Assembly (NCBI GenBank): GCA_902803365.1
Contig: CADCPU010000211.1
Location: 1-11,542, forward strand
From: Oscillospiraceae bacterium
GTDB lineage: Bacteria > Bacillota_A > Clostridia > Saccharofermentanales > Saccharofermentanaceae
Length of the DNA stretch: 11,542 nt
Reading direction: 5' to 3'
Part shown: piece by piece, positions 6,123 through 11,542 of the stretch
Layout: each line of letters begins with the position of its first letter
Numbering within the stretch: position 1 is the stretch's first letter
Program-made: the position numbers and the translations under genes
Notes under the pieces: model-generated
The model's input: the letters and a program-made list of their open reading frames with translations, nothing else
Told to the model about the DNA's origin: nothing
Databases searched by the model: none

Positions 6123-7469
6123 TCACTCGAGATGACCCTTTGCCTTGATCACATCGATGACCGAATCAACGTACTTCTCGCAGATCTCTTCGGTACCTGC
6201 TTCGACCATGACACGGATCAAAGGCTCGGTTCCGCTCTCTCTGACGAGGATACGTCCGCTGTCGCCGAGCTCATCTGCAACCTTGGATACTGCCGCCATA
6301 ACGTCAGGATCGTTCTGTGCTTCAGGCTTGCTCTTAACTCTTACGTTCTTCAATACCTGAGGGTAGAAGACAACAGGAGCAGCAAGTTCGCTCATAGGCT
6401 TGCCCTTAGCGAGCATTACTTCCATAAGCTTCAGGGAAGTAAGGATACCGTCACCTGTCGTTGCGTACTTGGAGAAGATGATGTGTCCGCTCTGCTCACC
6501 GCCGATACGGTTGCCCGTCTCGAGCATGTTCTCGTATACGTACTTGTCACCGACCTTGGTCTTGTCGTATTCGATGCCGATCTTATCGAAAGCCTTGTAA
6601 AGACCGAAGTTCGACATAACCGTAGTAACTACCTTGTTATTGATGAGCTTGCCTCTCTCCTTCATGTAGCTGCCGTAGATATAGAGGATGTGGTCACCCG
6701 TGATGACATTTCCCTTCTCGTCTACTGCGAGGCAACGGTCAGCGTCTCCGTCATAAGCAAATCCGACATCGAGCTTGTTGTCGGTAACGAACTTCTGGAG
6801 ATGCTCGATATGTGTGCTTCCGCAATCCGTGTTGATATTGTATCCGTCAGGATCTGCATTGATAACGTATGTCTTTGCTCCGAGGGCATCGAAAACGCCC
6901 TTTGCGATAGCCCATGATGCGCCGTTAGCACAGTCGAGGCCGACCTTCTTGTCCTTAAAGCTGTACTTGGACATCGAGATGAGATATCCGATGTAGCGGT
7001 TACGGCCTGCAACATAGTCGACCGTACGGCCGATCTCGTCACGCTCTGCAAGAGGGACTTCGCACTTGCCGTCGAGGTAATCCTCGATCTGGAGGATCGT
7101 CTCTTCGTCCATCTTCTCACCATTGCTGTTGAGGAGCTTGATGCCGTTATCGTAGTAAGGATTATGAGATGCGGAGATCATGATACCGCAGTCAAAATCG
7201 TCTACTCTGGCGATATAGGAAACAGAAGGTGTTGTCGTAACATGCATGATGTATGCATCAGCACCGGAAGCCATGAGACCGGTACAGAGAGCGTACTCGA
7301 ACATATAGCTCGATCTTCTCGTGTCCTTACCGATGACGACCTTGGCCTTCTTGCCCTGCTTAGCGCCATAGTACCAGCCGAGGTAACGGCCGATCTTGAT
7401 CGCATGTTCAAAATTCAGATTCTTGTTGGCTTCGCCCCTGAAGCCGTCAGTACCGAAGTATTTACCCAT
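6123..7469 (-). CDS. glmM: Phosphoglucosamine mutase GlmM
   Basis: This enzyme converts glucosamine-6-phosphate to glucosamine-1-phosphate in the cytoplasm, the step before acetylation on the way to UDP-GlcNAc for peptidoglycan. The 448 residues match the usual GlmM length. The N-terminal MGKYFGTDGFRGEAN is typical of the family. The phosphoserine loop ISASHNP is at 98-104 with S101 as the catalytic serine. The magnesium site DGDADR is at 240-245, the sugar-specificity loop GGEQSGH at 323-329, and the phosphate-binding RESGTEP at 410-416. Every expected motif is present. The ATG at 7467-7469 follows AAGGTGAGG (7475-7483). It is 20 bp downstream of a GlmU-like acetyltransferase gene in the same unit, which supports GlmM over phosphomannomutase or phosphoglucomutase relatives. 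Confidence 0.95.
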   Translation of the reverse strand: MGKYFGTDGFRGEANKNLNFEHAIKIGRYLGWYYGAKQGKKAKVVIGKDTRRSSYMFEYALCTGLMASGADAYIMHVTTTPSVSYIARVDDFDCGIMISASHNPYYDNGIKLLNSNGEKMDEETILQIEDYLDGKCEVPLAERDEIGRTVDYVAGRNRYIGYLISMSKYSFKDKKVGLDCANGASWAIAKGVFDALGAKTYVINADPDGYNINTDCGSTHIEHLQKFVTDNKLDVGFAYDGDADRCLAVDEKGNVITGDHILYIYGSYMKERGKLINNKVVTTVMSNFGLYKAFDKIGIEYDKTKVGDKYVYENMLETGNRIGGEQSGHIIFSKYATTGDGILTSLKLMEVMLAKGKPMSELAAPVVFYPQVLKNVRVKSKPEAQNDPDVMAAVSKVADELGDSGRILVRESGTEPLIRVMVEAGTEEICEKYVDSVIDVIKAKGHLE

Positions 7470-7489
7470 AATTACCTCACCTTATCTCT

Positions 7490-8146
7490 TCATCTCTTCT
7501 CGACGATAACGCCGTTGTCTTTGAAAATACTGTTTTCGGGAACTACGCCTCTTACGCAAGACGTAGGATAGATATTGCTGTGTCTTCCGACGACCGTACC
7601 CGGATTGCAAACGCTGTTGCAGCCGACTTCAACATAGTCGCCGAGCATGGCACCGAACTTCTTGATGCCCGTCTCGATCTGCTCGGAGCCGTTATGAACG
7701 ACGACGAGCTGCTTGTCGGACTTGACGTTGGAAGTGATGGAGCCTGCGCCCATATGAGAATAGTATCCGAGGATACTGTCACCTACATAGTTATAGTGCG
7801 GAGTTTGAACGTGATCAAAGAGGATAACGTTCTTAAGTTCAACGGAATTGCCTACTACGCAGTTTGCACCGACGAGTGCGGAGCCTCTGATGAATGCGCA
7901 GTGGCGGACTTCAGTCTCGGGACCGATGATGCACGGTGCACCGAGATATGCCGATGGGAAGACCTTGGCTGTCTTATGTACCCAGACATTCTCCTGAACT
8001 TCTTCATAATCATCTCCGAGTGTGGGACCCAGAGCAAGGATAAGATCCTTGATGCCTTTCAATGCCTCCCAAGGATATGTGAAACCTGAGAGATAGTCCT
8101 TTGCCAATGTATGATCCAAGTCATACAGATCATTAATCGTATACAT
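7490..8146 (-). CDS. Left-handed beta-helix acetyltransferase resembling the GlmU C-terminal domain
   Basis: A 218-residue hexapeptide-repeat protein. A short N-terminal helical region (1-50) precedes imperfect hexapeptide turns from about 53 to 205. Residues 112-130 (HVQTPHYNYVGDSILGYYS) and MGAGSITSNVKSDK at 132-145 resemble the GlmU acetyltransferase segment containing the catalytic His and the NIGAGTI turn; H117 is the candidate base. The uridylyltransferase half of a normal ~450-residue GlmU is absent. It probably acetylates glucosamine-1-phosphate made by GlmM, encoded 20 bp downstream, with the uridylyl transfer done by another protein. A related sugar O- or N-acetyltransferase remains possible. 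The ATG at 8144-8146 has a poor ribosome site, but no better start exists. A strong promoter lies at 8192-8220. Confidence 0.78.
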   Translation of the reverse strand: MYTINDLYDLDHTLAKDYLSGFTYPWEALKGIKDLILALGPTLGDDYEEVQENVWVHKTAKVFPSAYLGAPCIIGPETEVRHCAFIRGSALVGANCVVGNSVELKNVILFDHVQTPHYNYVGDSILGYYSHMGAGSITSNVKSDKQLVVVHNGSEQIETGIKKFGAMLGDYVEVGCNSVCNPGTVVGRHSNIYPTSCVRGVVPENSIFKDNGVIVEKR

Positions 8147-8191
8147 TTTTACAGATCAAAGCCTTTCTTTGTTTCCCAAAACATAGTGTAT

Positions 8192-8220
8192 ATTTTAGTA
8201 TTTTATGATTTTTAAGTCAA
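8192..8220 (-). promoter_or_regulatory. Promoter of the acetyltransferase-glmM operon
   Basis: On the minus strand, -35 TTGACT (8215-8220) and -10 TAAAAT (8192-8197) are 17 bp apart. Predicted leader is about 40 nt. It diverges from the plus-strand promoter at 8268-8296, with 47 bp between the two -35 elements. Confidence 0.75.
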
Positions 8221-8267
8221 ACAAGCGCAATCCTCTAGAAAACAAGGCTTTATGGGCTTTTTTGATA

Positions 8268-8296
8268 TTGACAAACGACTCCGACGGAACTACAAT
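8268..8296 (+). promoter_or_regulatory. Promoter of the PstS-like operon
   Basis: A consensus -35 TTGACA (8268-8273) and a -10 TACAAT (8291-8296) are separated by exactly 17 bp. The predicted start of transcription falls inside the palindrome at 8298-8313, 30 bp before the first ATG. Confidence 0.82.
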
Positions 8297-8297
8297 T

Positions 8298-8313
8298 AGT
8301 GTAAATTTACACT
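8298..8313. promoter_or_regulatory. Perfect 16-bp palindrome at the transcription start, candidate operator
   Basis: AGTGTAAATTTACACT is a perfect inverted repeat starting 1 bp after the -10 hexamer. It thus covers roughly +1 to +10, where a bound dimeric repressor would block initiation. The binding protein is not identifiable from the sequence. Confidence 0.6.
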
Positions 8314-8329
8314 CGAGGGGAGAATTAGT

Positions 8330-8545
8330 ATGACACCGCTTTCACCAATTCCTGAAATCGCATTGGTTTTACTCGTATTCACGATCATCTCACTGGTCTT
8401 CCTGATCAAGAGAGTCAAGGCCCGCAAGCGCGGAGAGAGCGCATCGCTCGTCGGTCCTATCGTTGCAACCGTTATATTCGCAAATCTTTTGGGAGCTGCG
8501 ATCTTCCTTGCTTGGCTCGGCTACGGAATCATGACAAGCATGTGA
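8330..8545 (+). CDS. Small two-helix membrane protein
   Basis: A 71-residue protein with no family I recognise. Two hydrophobic segments (about 8-27 and 43-68) flank a basic cytoplasmic loop (KRVKARKRGES at 27-37), predicting a hairpin in the membrane with both ends outside. The ATG at 8330 follows GAGGGGA (8315-8321), a good ribosome site. It opens a three-gene operon directly below a consensus promoter and palindrome, with only 2 bp before the next gene. Association with a PstS-like protein suggests a membrane partner or assembly factor, but that is inference. Confidence 0.7.
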   Translation: MTPLSPIPEIALVLLVFTIISLVFLIKRVKARKRGESASLVGPIVATVIFANLLGAAIFLAWLGYGIMTSM

Positions 8546-8547
8546 TT

Positions 8548-8691
8548 ATGAAAGACAAGACATTTATAAAACTTCTGGCAGCAATACTCATCGCGGGATC
8601 GATACTGACCATAGGCCATATGGTATATGCGGCTTATGCCTACAAACAGTCATCCGTTATCTACTTTGTATCCAAGGAGTATTGGCCATGA
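8548..8691 (+). CDS. Very small single-helix membrane protein
   Basis: A 47-residue ORF (MKDKTFIKLLAAILIAGSIL then THIGH-type residues TIGHMVYAAY). One hydrophobic segment at about 6-30 follows a basic start, ending in a short outside tail SSVIYFVSKEYWP. It lies 2 bp after the preceding stop and overlaps the next gene by four bases (ATGA at 8688-8691). That arrangement fits translational coupling and is the main evidence that it is real. Its own ribosome site is weak. The 3' end of this ORF contains the AAGGAG used by the next gene. No known family is recognised. Confidence 0.62.
   Translation: MKDKTFIKLLAAILIAGSILTIGHMVYAAYAYKQSSVIYFVSKEYWP
8674..8679 (+). promoter_or_regulatory. Ribosome binding site fixing the start of the PstS-like gene
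   Basis: AAGGAG lies 8 nt before the ATG at 8688. An in-frame TTG at 8682 would leave only 2 nt, so the ATG is the correct start. Confidence 0.8.
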
Positions 8692-9665
8692 AAAAGATAA
8701 TGATATTAACAGGCACGATCCTGTTCTTTATCGCGATCAACTTCGGTATCTGGTTCACCGTTACAAGAAGATGCGCCAACAATTTCAGCGGCGCAACTCA
8801 GCTCAAGATGATCGACGTAGGTTCCTATCTTCCGTTCGAAGAAGATTCCAAACTCGCGAGAACAGGTTCTTCTCTAAAACTTACTGACGATCTCCCCAAA
8901 CTCGACGGTGCAGCCGCACTTGTCCCCGTTTACGCATCAGTCATCGATAACGTATATCCTGAAGGCTGCGTGACATTTGAGGGCGGAAGTTTTGATGATG
9001 ATAACTACTACGGCGAGAACTTCGCTGAAGACAGCGCAATGCAGTATAAGAATACCGTCAGGGGATTTACTGCCGTTGTTGACGGTGACACAGATCTCTT
9101 CTTTACCGCTTACCCGTCACCCGACCAGCTCAAGTATGCTGAGGAAAAGGGCGTCGAACTCGAATTCGTTCCGGTCGGTAAGGAGGGCTTCGTGTTCTTC
9201 GTAAACAAGGATAATCCCGTTAATGACATCACTGTAGACAACATAAGGAAAGTCTTCGGCGGTCAGATCACGAACTGGAGCGAGCTTGGCGGAAAAGACC
9301 GCATGATCGACCCGCTCTTGAGGATCGCCGGCAGCGGCAGCCAGACTACGATGGATCGCGTCATGGGAGATAACGAGTATCTTACGAAGTCTCCTCTCAC
9401 CATTTTCGGCGGCTCATTGGCATATTCGTTCAGGATCTACCTCACGAACATCGTCGCTAATGACAACGTAAAAATGCTCTCGGTAAACGGGATCTACCCG
9501 GATAACGAGAACATCAAGAACGGAACATATCCGCTTACTGCGCAGTTCTATGTCGTATACAGGAAAGACAATCCTAACGCTAACGTTCAAAAGTTGGTCG
9601 ACTGGCTGATCTCAGATGAAGGCCAGACCATGATCGAAGGAACGGGTTACGCAGGTCTTGAGTGA
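8688..9665 (+). CDS. Membrane-anchored PstS-like phosphate-binding protein
   Basis: A 325-residue substrate-binding protein of the PstS type. One hydrophobic helix (4-24) anchors it. C29 is preceded by TVTRR, not a lipobox, so this is not an obvious lipoprotein. PstS-like blocks follow: KLDGAAALVPVYASV at 71-85, DTDLFFTAYPS at 134-144, VPVGKEGFVFFVNKDNPVNDIT at 161-182, ITNWSELGG at 194-202, the anion-binding GSGSQTTMDRVMG at 215-227, and NGTYPLTAQFYVVY at 278-291. Phosphate is the likely ligand, but this is inferred from family resemblance. No pstC, pstA, pstB or phoU gene is adjacent; instead two tiny membrane proteins precede it with 2-bp and overlapping junctions. It may act as a sensor or scavenging protein, or serve a transporter encoded elsewhere. 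No terminator follows; the stop abuts the convergent lipoprotein gene. Confidence 0.85.
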   Translation: MKKIMILTGTILFFIAINFGIWFTVTRRCANNFSGATQLKMIDVGSYLPFEEDSKLARTGSSLKLTDDLPKLDGAAALVPVYASVIDNVYPEGCVTFEGGSFDDDNYYGENFAEDSAMQYKNTVRGFTAVVDGDTDLFFTAYPSPDQLKYAEEKGVELEFVPVGKEGFVFFVNKDNPVNDITVDNIRKVFGGQITNWSELGGKDRMIDPLLRIAGSGSQTTMDRVMGDNEYLTKSPLTIFGGSLAYSFRIYLTNIVANDNVKMLSVNGIYPDNENIKNGTYPLTAQFYVVYRKDNPNANVQKLVDWLISDEGQTMIEGTGYAGLE

Positions 9666-10673
9666 TCAGGAAGCTTCTTCCTCAGTCTCAAGTTCCTCAT
9701 AGACATATTCAAATTCATAATTATATGTCTTCTCAAAGGAACCCGACTCCTCGACCGTTATACCGATCATCCTGTGATCGCTGTCATACTCGTATGTAGT
9801 GACCGTTGTCCTCTCGCGGACCGTAAGTCCCGTGATCTCAACGGTCTCTGTATTGAGATATCCAAGTACATTGCGAGCATAAGTCGTCGTCTGGATCGAG
9901 CCGTCGCTCATCTCTTCGCGCTTGACTGATACATATCCGTTATCGTCGTACTCATATGCGATATCCGTCTCGATACTGTCTTTCTTGCCGTCGACCTTGA
10001 TCTCGGTCTCTCTGATCACGCGGCCTTCGGAATCAAACTCATAGTCGATCCGGTAATCCTTGGTCTCTTCTCCCCTTGTTCCGTCCTTAAAGACTCTTGT
10101 GCCCTTAAGTCCGCACAGCTCGCCGCTGTTATAGGAAGCCTTCAGTTCGATGTCCTTCGATACGATCGGGTTGACGTAGTGATACTCATATGAGATCTTG
10201 ATGCCGTCCGAATTGTAGTTCGTGATCTCGGTTATCGTCGTCTTGTTACGGTCGGAGATGTTCTTTACGGAAGTTACCGTCTTAAGATTGTTATCGTTGT
10301 CATACTCCATATCCACAACTTCTTTGATGCCTGCTATATCGCTCTCGCGATGGATGACATTGCCGTTATCGTCGAATTCTTCAAAGCCCACCTGCTTTTT
10401 CTTCTTGCCGCCCGTAACGTCATTCTTGATGACCTGCAAAAGCTTCGGAGTAGGCGTCGGAGAAGGCGTCGGGGTCGATGTCGGTCCCGGAGTAGGAGTC
10501 GGAGAAGGCGTCGGAGTAGGAGTAGAAGTCGGAGCGAATGTCATCACCGTCTCCTGAGTCTCCCTCGGAGTAAAACCTTCTATGTCACAAGCTGAAAAAA
10601 GGCATATAAATACAGATGCCATCAACAGAACGATGAGCATCTTCGCCCGATATAACGGACTAGCCTTCGTCAT
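9666..10673 (-). CDS. Lipoprotein with Thr-Pro stalk and YD-type repeats
   Basis: A 335-residue secreted, lipid-anchored protein of unknown function. The signal sequence ends in the lipobox LFSAC, with C29 as the lipidated residue. A stalk of TP/SP dipeptides covers 48-76 (TSTPTPTPSPTPTPGPTS and on), likely spanning the cell wall. Beyond it are beta-rich units with YD/RHS-like motifs: MEYDNDNNL 122-130, YEFDSEGRV 211-219, YEYDDNGYV 240-248 and YEYDSDHRM 294-302, as in short surface proteins of gut Clostridia. The end is acidic (EELETEEEAS). The ATG at 10671-10673 is chosen because AAGGGTGG (10681-10688) lies 7 nt before it; upstream in-frame ATGs at 10697 and 10721 lack such a site. A promoter is at 10754-10781. 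It is convergent with the PstS-like gene with no gap. Confidence 0.8.
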   Translation of the reverse strand: MTKASPLYRAKMLIVLLMASVFICLFSACDIEGFTPRETQETVMTFAPTSTPTPTPSPTPTPGPTSTPTPSPTPTPKLLQVIKNDVTGGKKKKQVGFEEFDDNGNVIHRESDIAGIKEVVDMEYDNDNNLKTVTSVKNISDRNKTTITEITNYNSDGIKISYEYHYVNPIVSKDIELKASYNSGELCGLKGTRVFKDGTRGEETKDYRIDYEFDSEGRVIRETEIKVDGKKDSIETDIAYEYDDNGYVSVKREEMSDGSIQTTTYARNVLGYLNTETVEITGLTVRERTTVTTYEYDSDHRMIGITVEESGSFEKTYNYEFEYVYEELETEEEAS

Positions 10674-10680
10674 AATCAAA

Positions 10681-10688
10681 CCACCCTT
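10681..10688 (-). promoter_or_regulatory. Ribosome binding site fixing the start of the lipoprotein
   Basis: The minus strand reads AAGGGTGG, 7 nt before the ATG at 10671-10673. It overlaps the coding frame of the longer 351-residue reading, which argues against that upstream start. Confidence 0.7.
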
Positions 10689-10753
10689 CACACACATAGA
10701 TGCATTGCTTCTGTCCTTCAAAGATAGACAGACATGAATTTATCCACGCGACC

Positions 10754-10781
10754 ATTATAGCAAATCCGAAGAGATTGACAA
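10754..10781 (-). promoter_or_regulatory. Promoter of the lipoprotein gene
   Basis: On the minus strand, a consensus -10 TATAAT (10754-10759), extended by TGC, is 16 bp from -35 TTGTCA (10776-10781). The predicted leader is about 74 nt. The -35 is one arm of an inverted repeat at 10776-10794. Confidence 0.75.
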
Positions 10782-10794
10782 ATGGCATATGTCA
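10776..10794. promoter_or_regulatory. Inverted repeat overlapping the lipoprotein -35, candidate operator
   Basis: The 19-bp TGACAAATGGCATATGTCA is a near-palindrome, with 8 of 9 pairs matching around its centre. It overlaps the -35 element. The gene directly upstream encodes an XRE-AbrB regulator, which is a natural candidate to bind it, but this is inference. Confidence 0.5.
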
Positions 10795-10839
10795 CAGATA
10801 TTTAATTCCTTTTATGGGCAACTCCATAAGAACACTACA

Positions 10840-11280
10840 TTATTCTTCTAATTTTCGGGAAGCATAATCCCATGTATTCTTTAATTTTTCTTCAAAGACT
10901 TCGGCAGGAACAAGCGCTATCCCCTCGCCTTCATCAGTAAGTACGATCAGCCTCTGGCCGCCTGTAAGCCCAAACATATCACGAACCGCTTTGGGTATGA
11001 CAAGCTGACCACGATCGTTTATCACAACAGAACCCCATATGTTCTTTCCCTTCGGCGGAGGAGGGAGCGTTCCCCCTCCGTCAACCGTCGTCGTCTTTAT
11101 AAGGCTGTCTATCGTCGTATTATATATTTCAGCAAGCTTCATGCATTTTTCTATATCAGGGATCGTTGCACCTGTTTCCCACTTAGCATATGCCTGACGT
11201 GAGATACCGATCTTTTCGGCTAATTCCTCCTGTGAAAAACCGTATACATTTCTCAGCATGATAAGATTATCCTTCAGCAT
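10840..11280 (-). CDS. XRE-AbrB fusion transcription regulator
   Basis: A 146-residue DNA-binding protein with two separate DNA-binding modules. Residues 1-62 are an XRE-type helix-turn-helix (LKDNLIMLRNVYGFSQEELAEKIGISRQAYAKWETGATIP), with the recognition helix around SRQAYAKWE. A Gly/Pro linker (GGGTLPPPPKG at 68-78) leads to a SpoVT-AbrB swapped-hairpin domain at about 82-126 (GSVVINDRGQLVIPKAVRDMFGLTGGQRLIVL). AbrB domains dimerise to bind DNA. It ends with a short helical tail. The ATG at 11278-11280 follows GGGAGG (11286-11291) by 5 nt; a TTG 18 nt upstream lies over that site and is rejected. No promoter is clear. It may control the downstream lipoprotein gene or the divergent gene at 11434, or itself. 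Confidence 0.88.
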   Translation of the reverse strand: MLKDNLIMLRNVYGFSQEELAEKIGISRQAYAKWETGATIPDIEKCMKLAEIYNTTIDSLIKTTTVDGGGTLPPPPKGKNIWGSVVINDRGQLVIPKAVRDMFGLTGGQRLIVLTDEGEGIALVPAEVFEEKLKNTWDYASRKLEE

Positions 11281-11381
11281 AGAAACCTCCCTACCCAAGC
11301 ACTCATATCGTGGTAACTTGATTCTACTACTACCTCACCATTTTTGTTATGTTTGGTTGCGCGGATGCGAAACTTGTTCAT
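11274..11381 (-). CDS. Possible 35-residue leader peptide or small protein overlapping the XRE-AbrB start
   Basis: A short reading frame MNKFRIRATKHNKNGEVVVE then SSYHDMSAWVGRFLC, ending in TGA and overlapping the regulator's ATG by seven bases. It contains the regulator's GGGAGG site, so translation could couple the two. Against it, there is no ribosome binding site before its ATG, it is short, and it lies opposite the promoter of the divergent gene. Treat as a candidate only. Confidence 0.25.
   Translation of the reverse strand: MNKFRIRATKHNKNGEVVVESSYHDMSAWVGRFLC
11286..11291 (-). promoter_or_regulatory. Ribosome binding site fixing the start of the XRE-AbrB gene
   Basis: GGGAGG on the minus strand is 5 nt before the ATG at 11278-11280. 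A longer reading from TTG at 11296-11298 would bury this site in the coding sequence and has no ribosome site of its own. Confidence 0.75.
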
Positions 11382-11403
11382 TTTCGAAAGGTTAAGGTAA
11401 AAT
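11374..11403 (+). promoter_or_regulatory. Possible promoter of the divergent right-edge gene
   Basis: TTGTTC (11374-11379) and TAAAAT (11398-11403) are separated by 18 bp and lie about 30 bp before the ATG at 11434. The -35 is only a partial match to consensus, so this is tentative. Confidence 0.4.
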
Positions 11404-11433
11404 ATAAAGAAAGGTCGAAAAGGAGATATGAAT

Positions 11434-11542
11434 ATGGGAATGAAAGAAATGCCGCTCGTAAAAAAACTCGGCAACGGACGCAAGTATTGGGAACACGACT
11501 TCGGTTCATTCAAGGCAAAAGTTCTGGTCGAGACACCACACC
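11434..11542 (+). CDS. Start of an unrecognised gene, cut by the window edge
   Basis: Thirty-six codons remain open to the edge, beginning MGMKEMPLVKKLGNGRKYWE and continuing HDFGSFKAKVLVETPH. AAGGAG at 11420-11425 lies 8 nt before this ATG. An in-frame ATG at 11428 is only 2 nt from the site and is less likely, and a third at 11440 would be too far. No signal peptide or membrane segment is visible. It is transcribed divergently from the XRE-AbrB regulator, sharing about 150 bp. The family could not be named from this fragment. Confidence 0.7.
   Translation, partial: MGMKEMPLVKKLGNGRKYWEHDFGSFKAKVLVETPH

Noticed and set aside
6132..6917. 261-codon plus-strand reading frame
   Set aside because: It is antisense to glmM, whose motifs are complete, and its sequence resembles no protein family.
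8682..8687. TTG start two codons upstream for the PstS-like protein
   Set aside because: It would sit 2 nt from the AAGGAG site; the ATG at 8688 has correct spacing and forms the ATGA overlap.
10450..10540. GGCGTCGGAG-like tandem repeats, considered as a minisatellite or CRISPR-like array
   Set aside because: They encode the Thr-Pro stalk of the lipoprotein; the repeat follows the dipeptide pattern and has no regular spacers.
10674..10721. Longer 351-residue form of the lipoprotein
   Set aside because: The extra 16 residues do not fit a signal peptide start, and the good ribosome site lies inside that extension.
10812..10829. Hairpin TTATGG/CCATAA just after the XRE-AbrB stop, considered as a terminator
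   Set aside because: The stem is only six pairs, AT-rich, and no T run follows on the minus strand.

Overview
The window looks like a chromosomal segment of an anaerobic, moderate-GC Gram-positive bacterium, most likely a Clostridia member (Lachnospiraceae or Oscillospiraceae type). The grounds are a class III (oxygen-sensitive) ribonucleotide reductase with a NrdG2-type activase under NrdR boxes, a DUF1846 protein, strong AGGAGG-type ribosome binding sites, an AbrB-type regulator, and a Thr/Pro-rich lipoprotein. The exact genus cannot be fixed from the sequence. No rRNA, tRNA, CRISPR array, insertion sequence or phage gene was seen.

Layout, left to right. 1-1855 (minus): nrdG followed by nrdD, the latter cut by the window edge. 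1856-2180: a 325-bp regulatory gap with a consensus promoter, four NrdR boxes in two pairs, GC-rich direct repeats and palindromes. 2181-3668 (minus): a DUF1846/UPF0371 protein. 3823-5981 (minus): a two-gene unit, an SseB-like protein and then a membrane diguanylate cyclase, ending in a good terminator. 6123-8146 (minus): a left-handed beta-helix acetyltransferase resembling the GlmU C-terminal half, then glmM, making amino-sugar precursors for the cell wall. 8147-8329: a divergent promoter region with a perfect 16-bp palindrome at the predicted start of transcription. 8330-9665 (plus): a tightly coupled operon of two tiny membrane proteins and a membrane-anchored PstS-like binding protein, with no ABC transporter genes. 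9666-10673 (minus): a lipoprotein with a Thr-Pro stalk and YD-type repeats, convergent with and abutting the previous gene. 10840-11280 (minus): an XRE-AbrB fusion regulator. 11434 to the end (plus): the start of an unrecognised gene.

Functionally, most of the window is housekeeping: dNTP synthesis without oxygen, UDP-GlcNAc precursor synthesis and c-di-GMP signalling. The least explained parts are the PstS-like three-gene operon with its palindromic operator, and the control region of nrdG-nrdD. In that region one NrdR box lies inside the promoter spacer and another is built into the stem of the upstream gene's terminator. All functional statements come from reading the sequence and remembered family features; no search was run.
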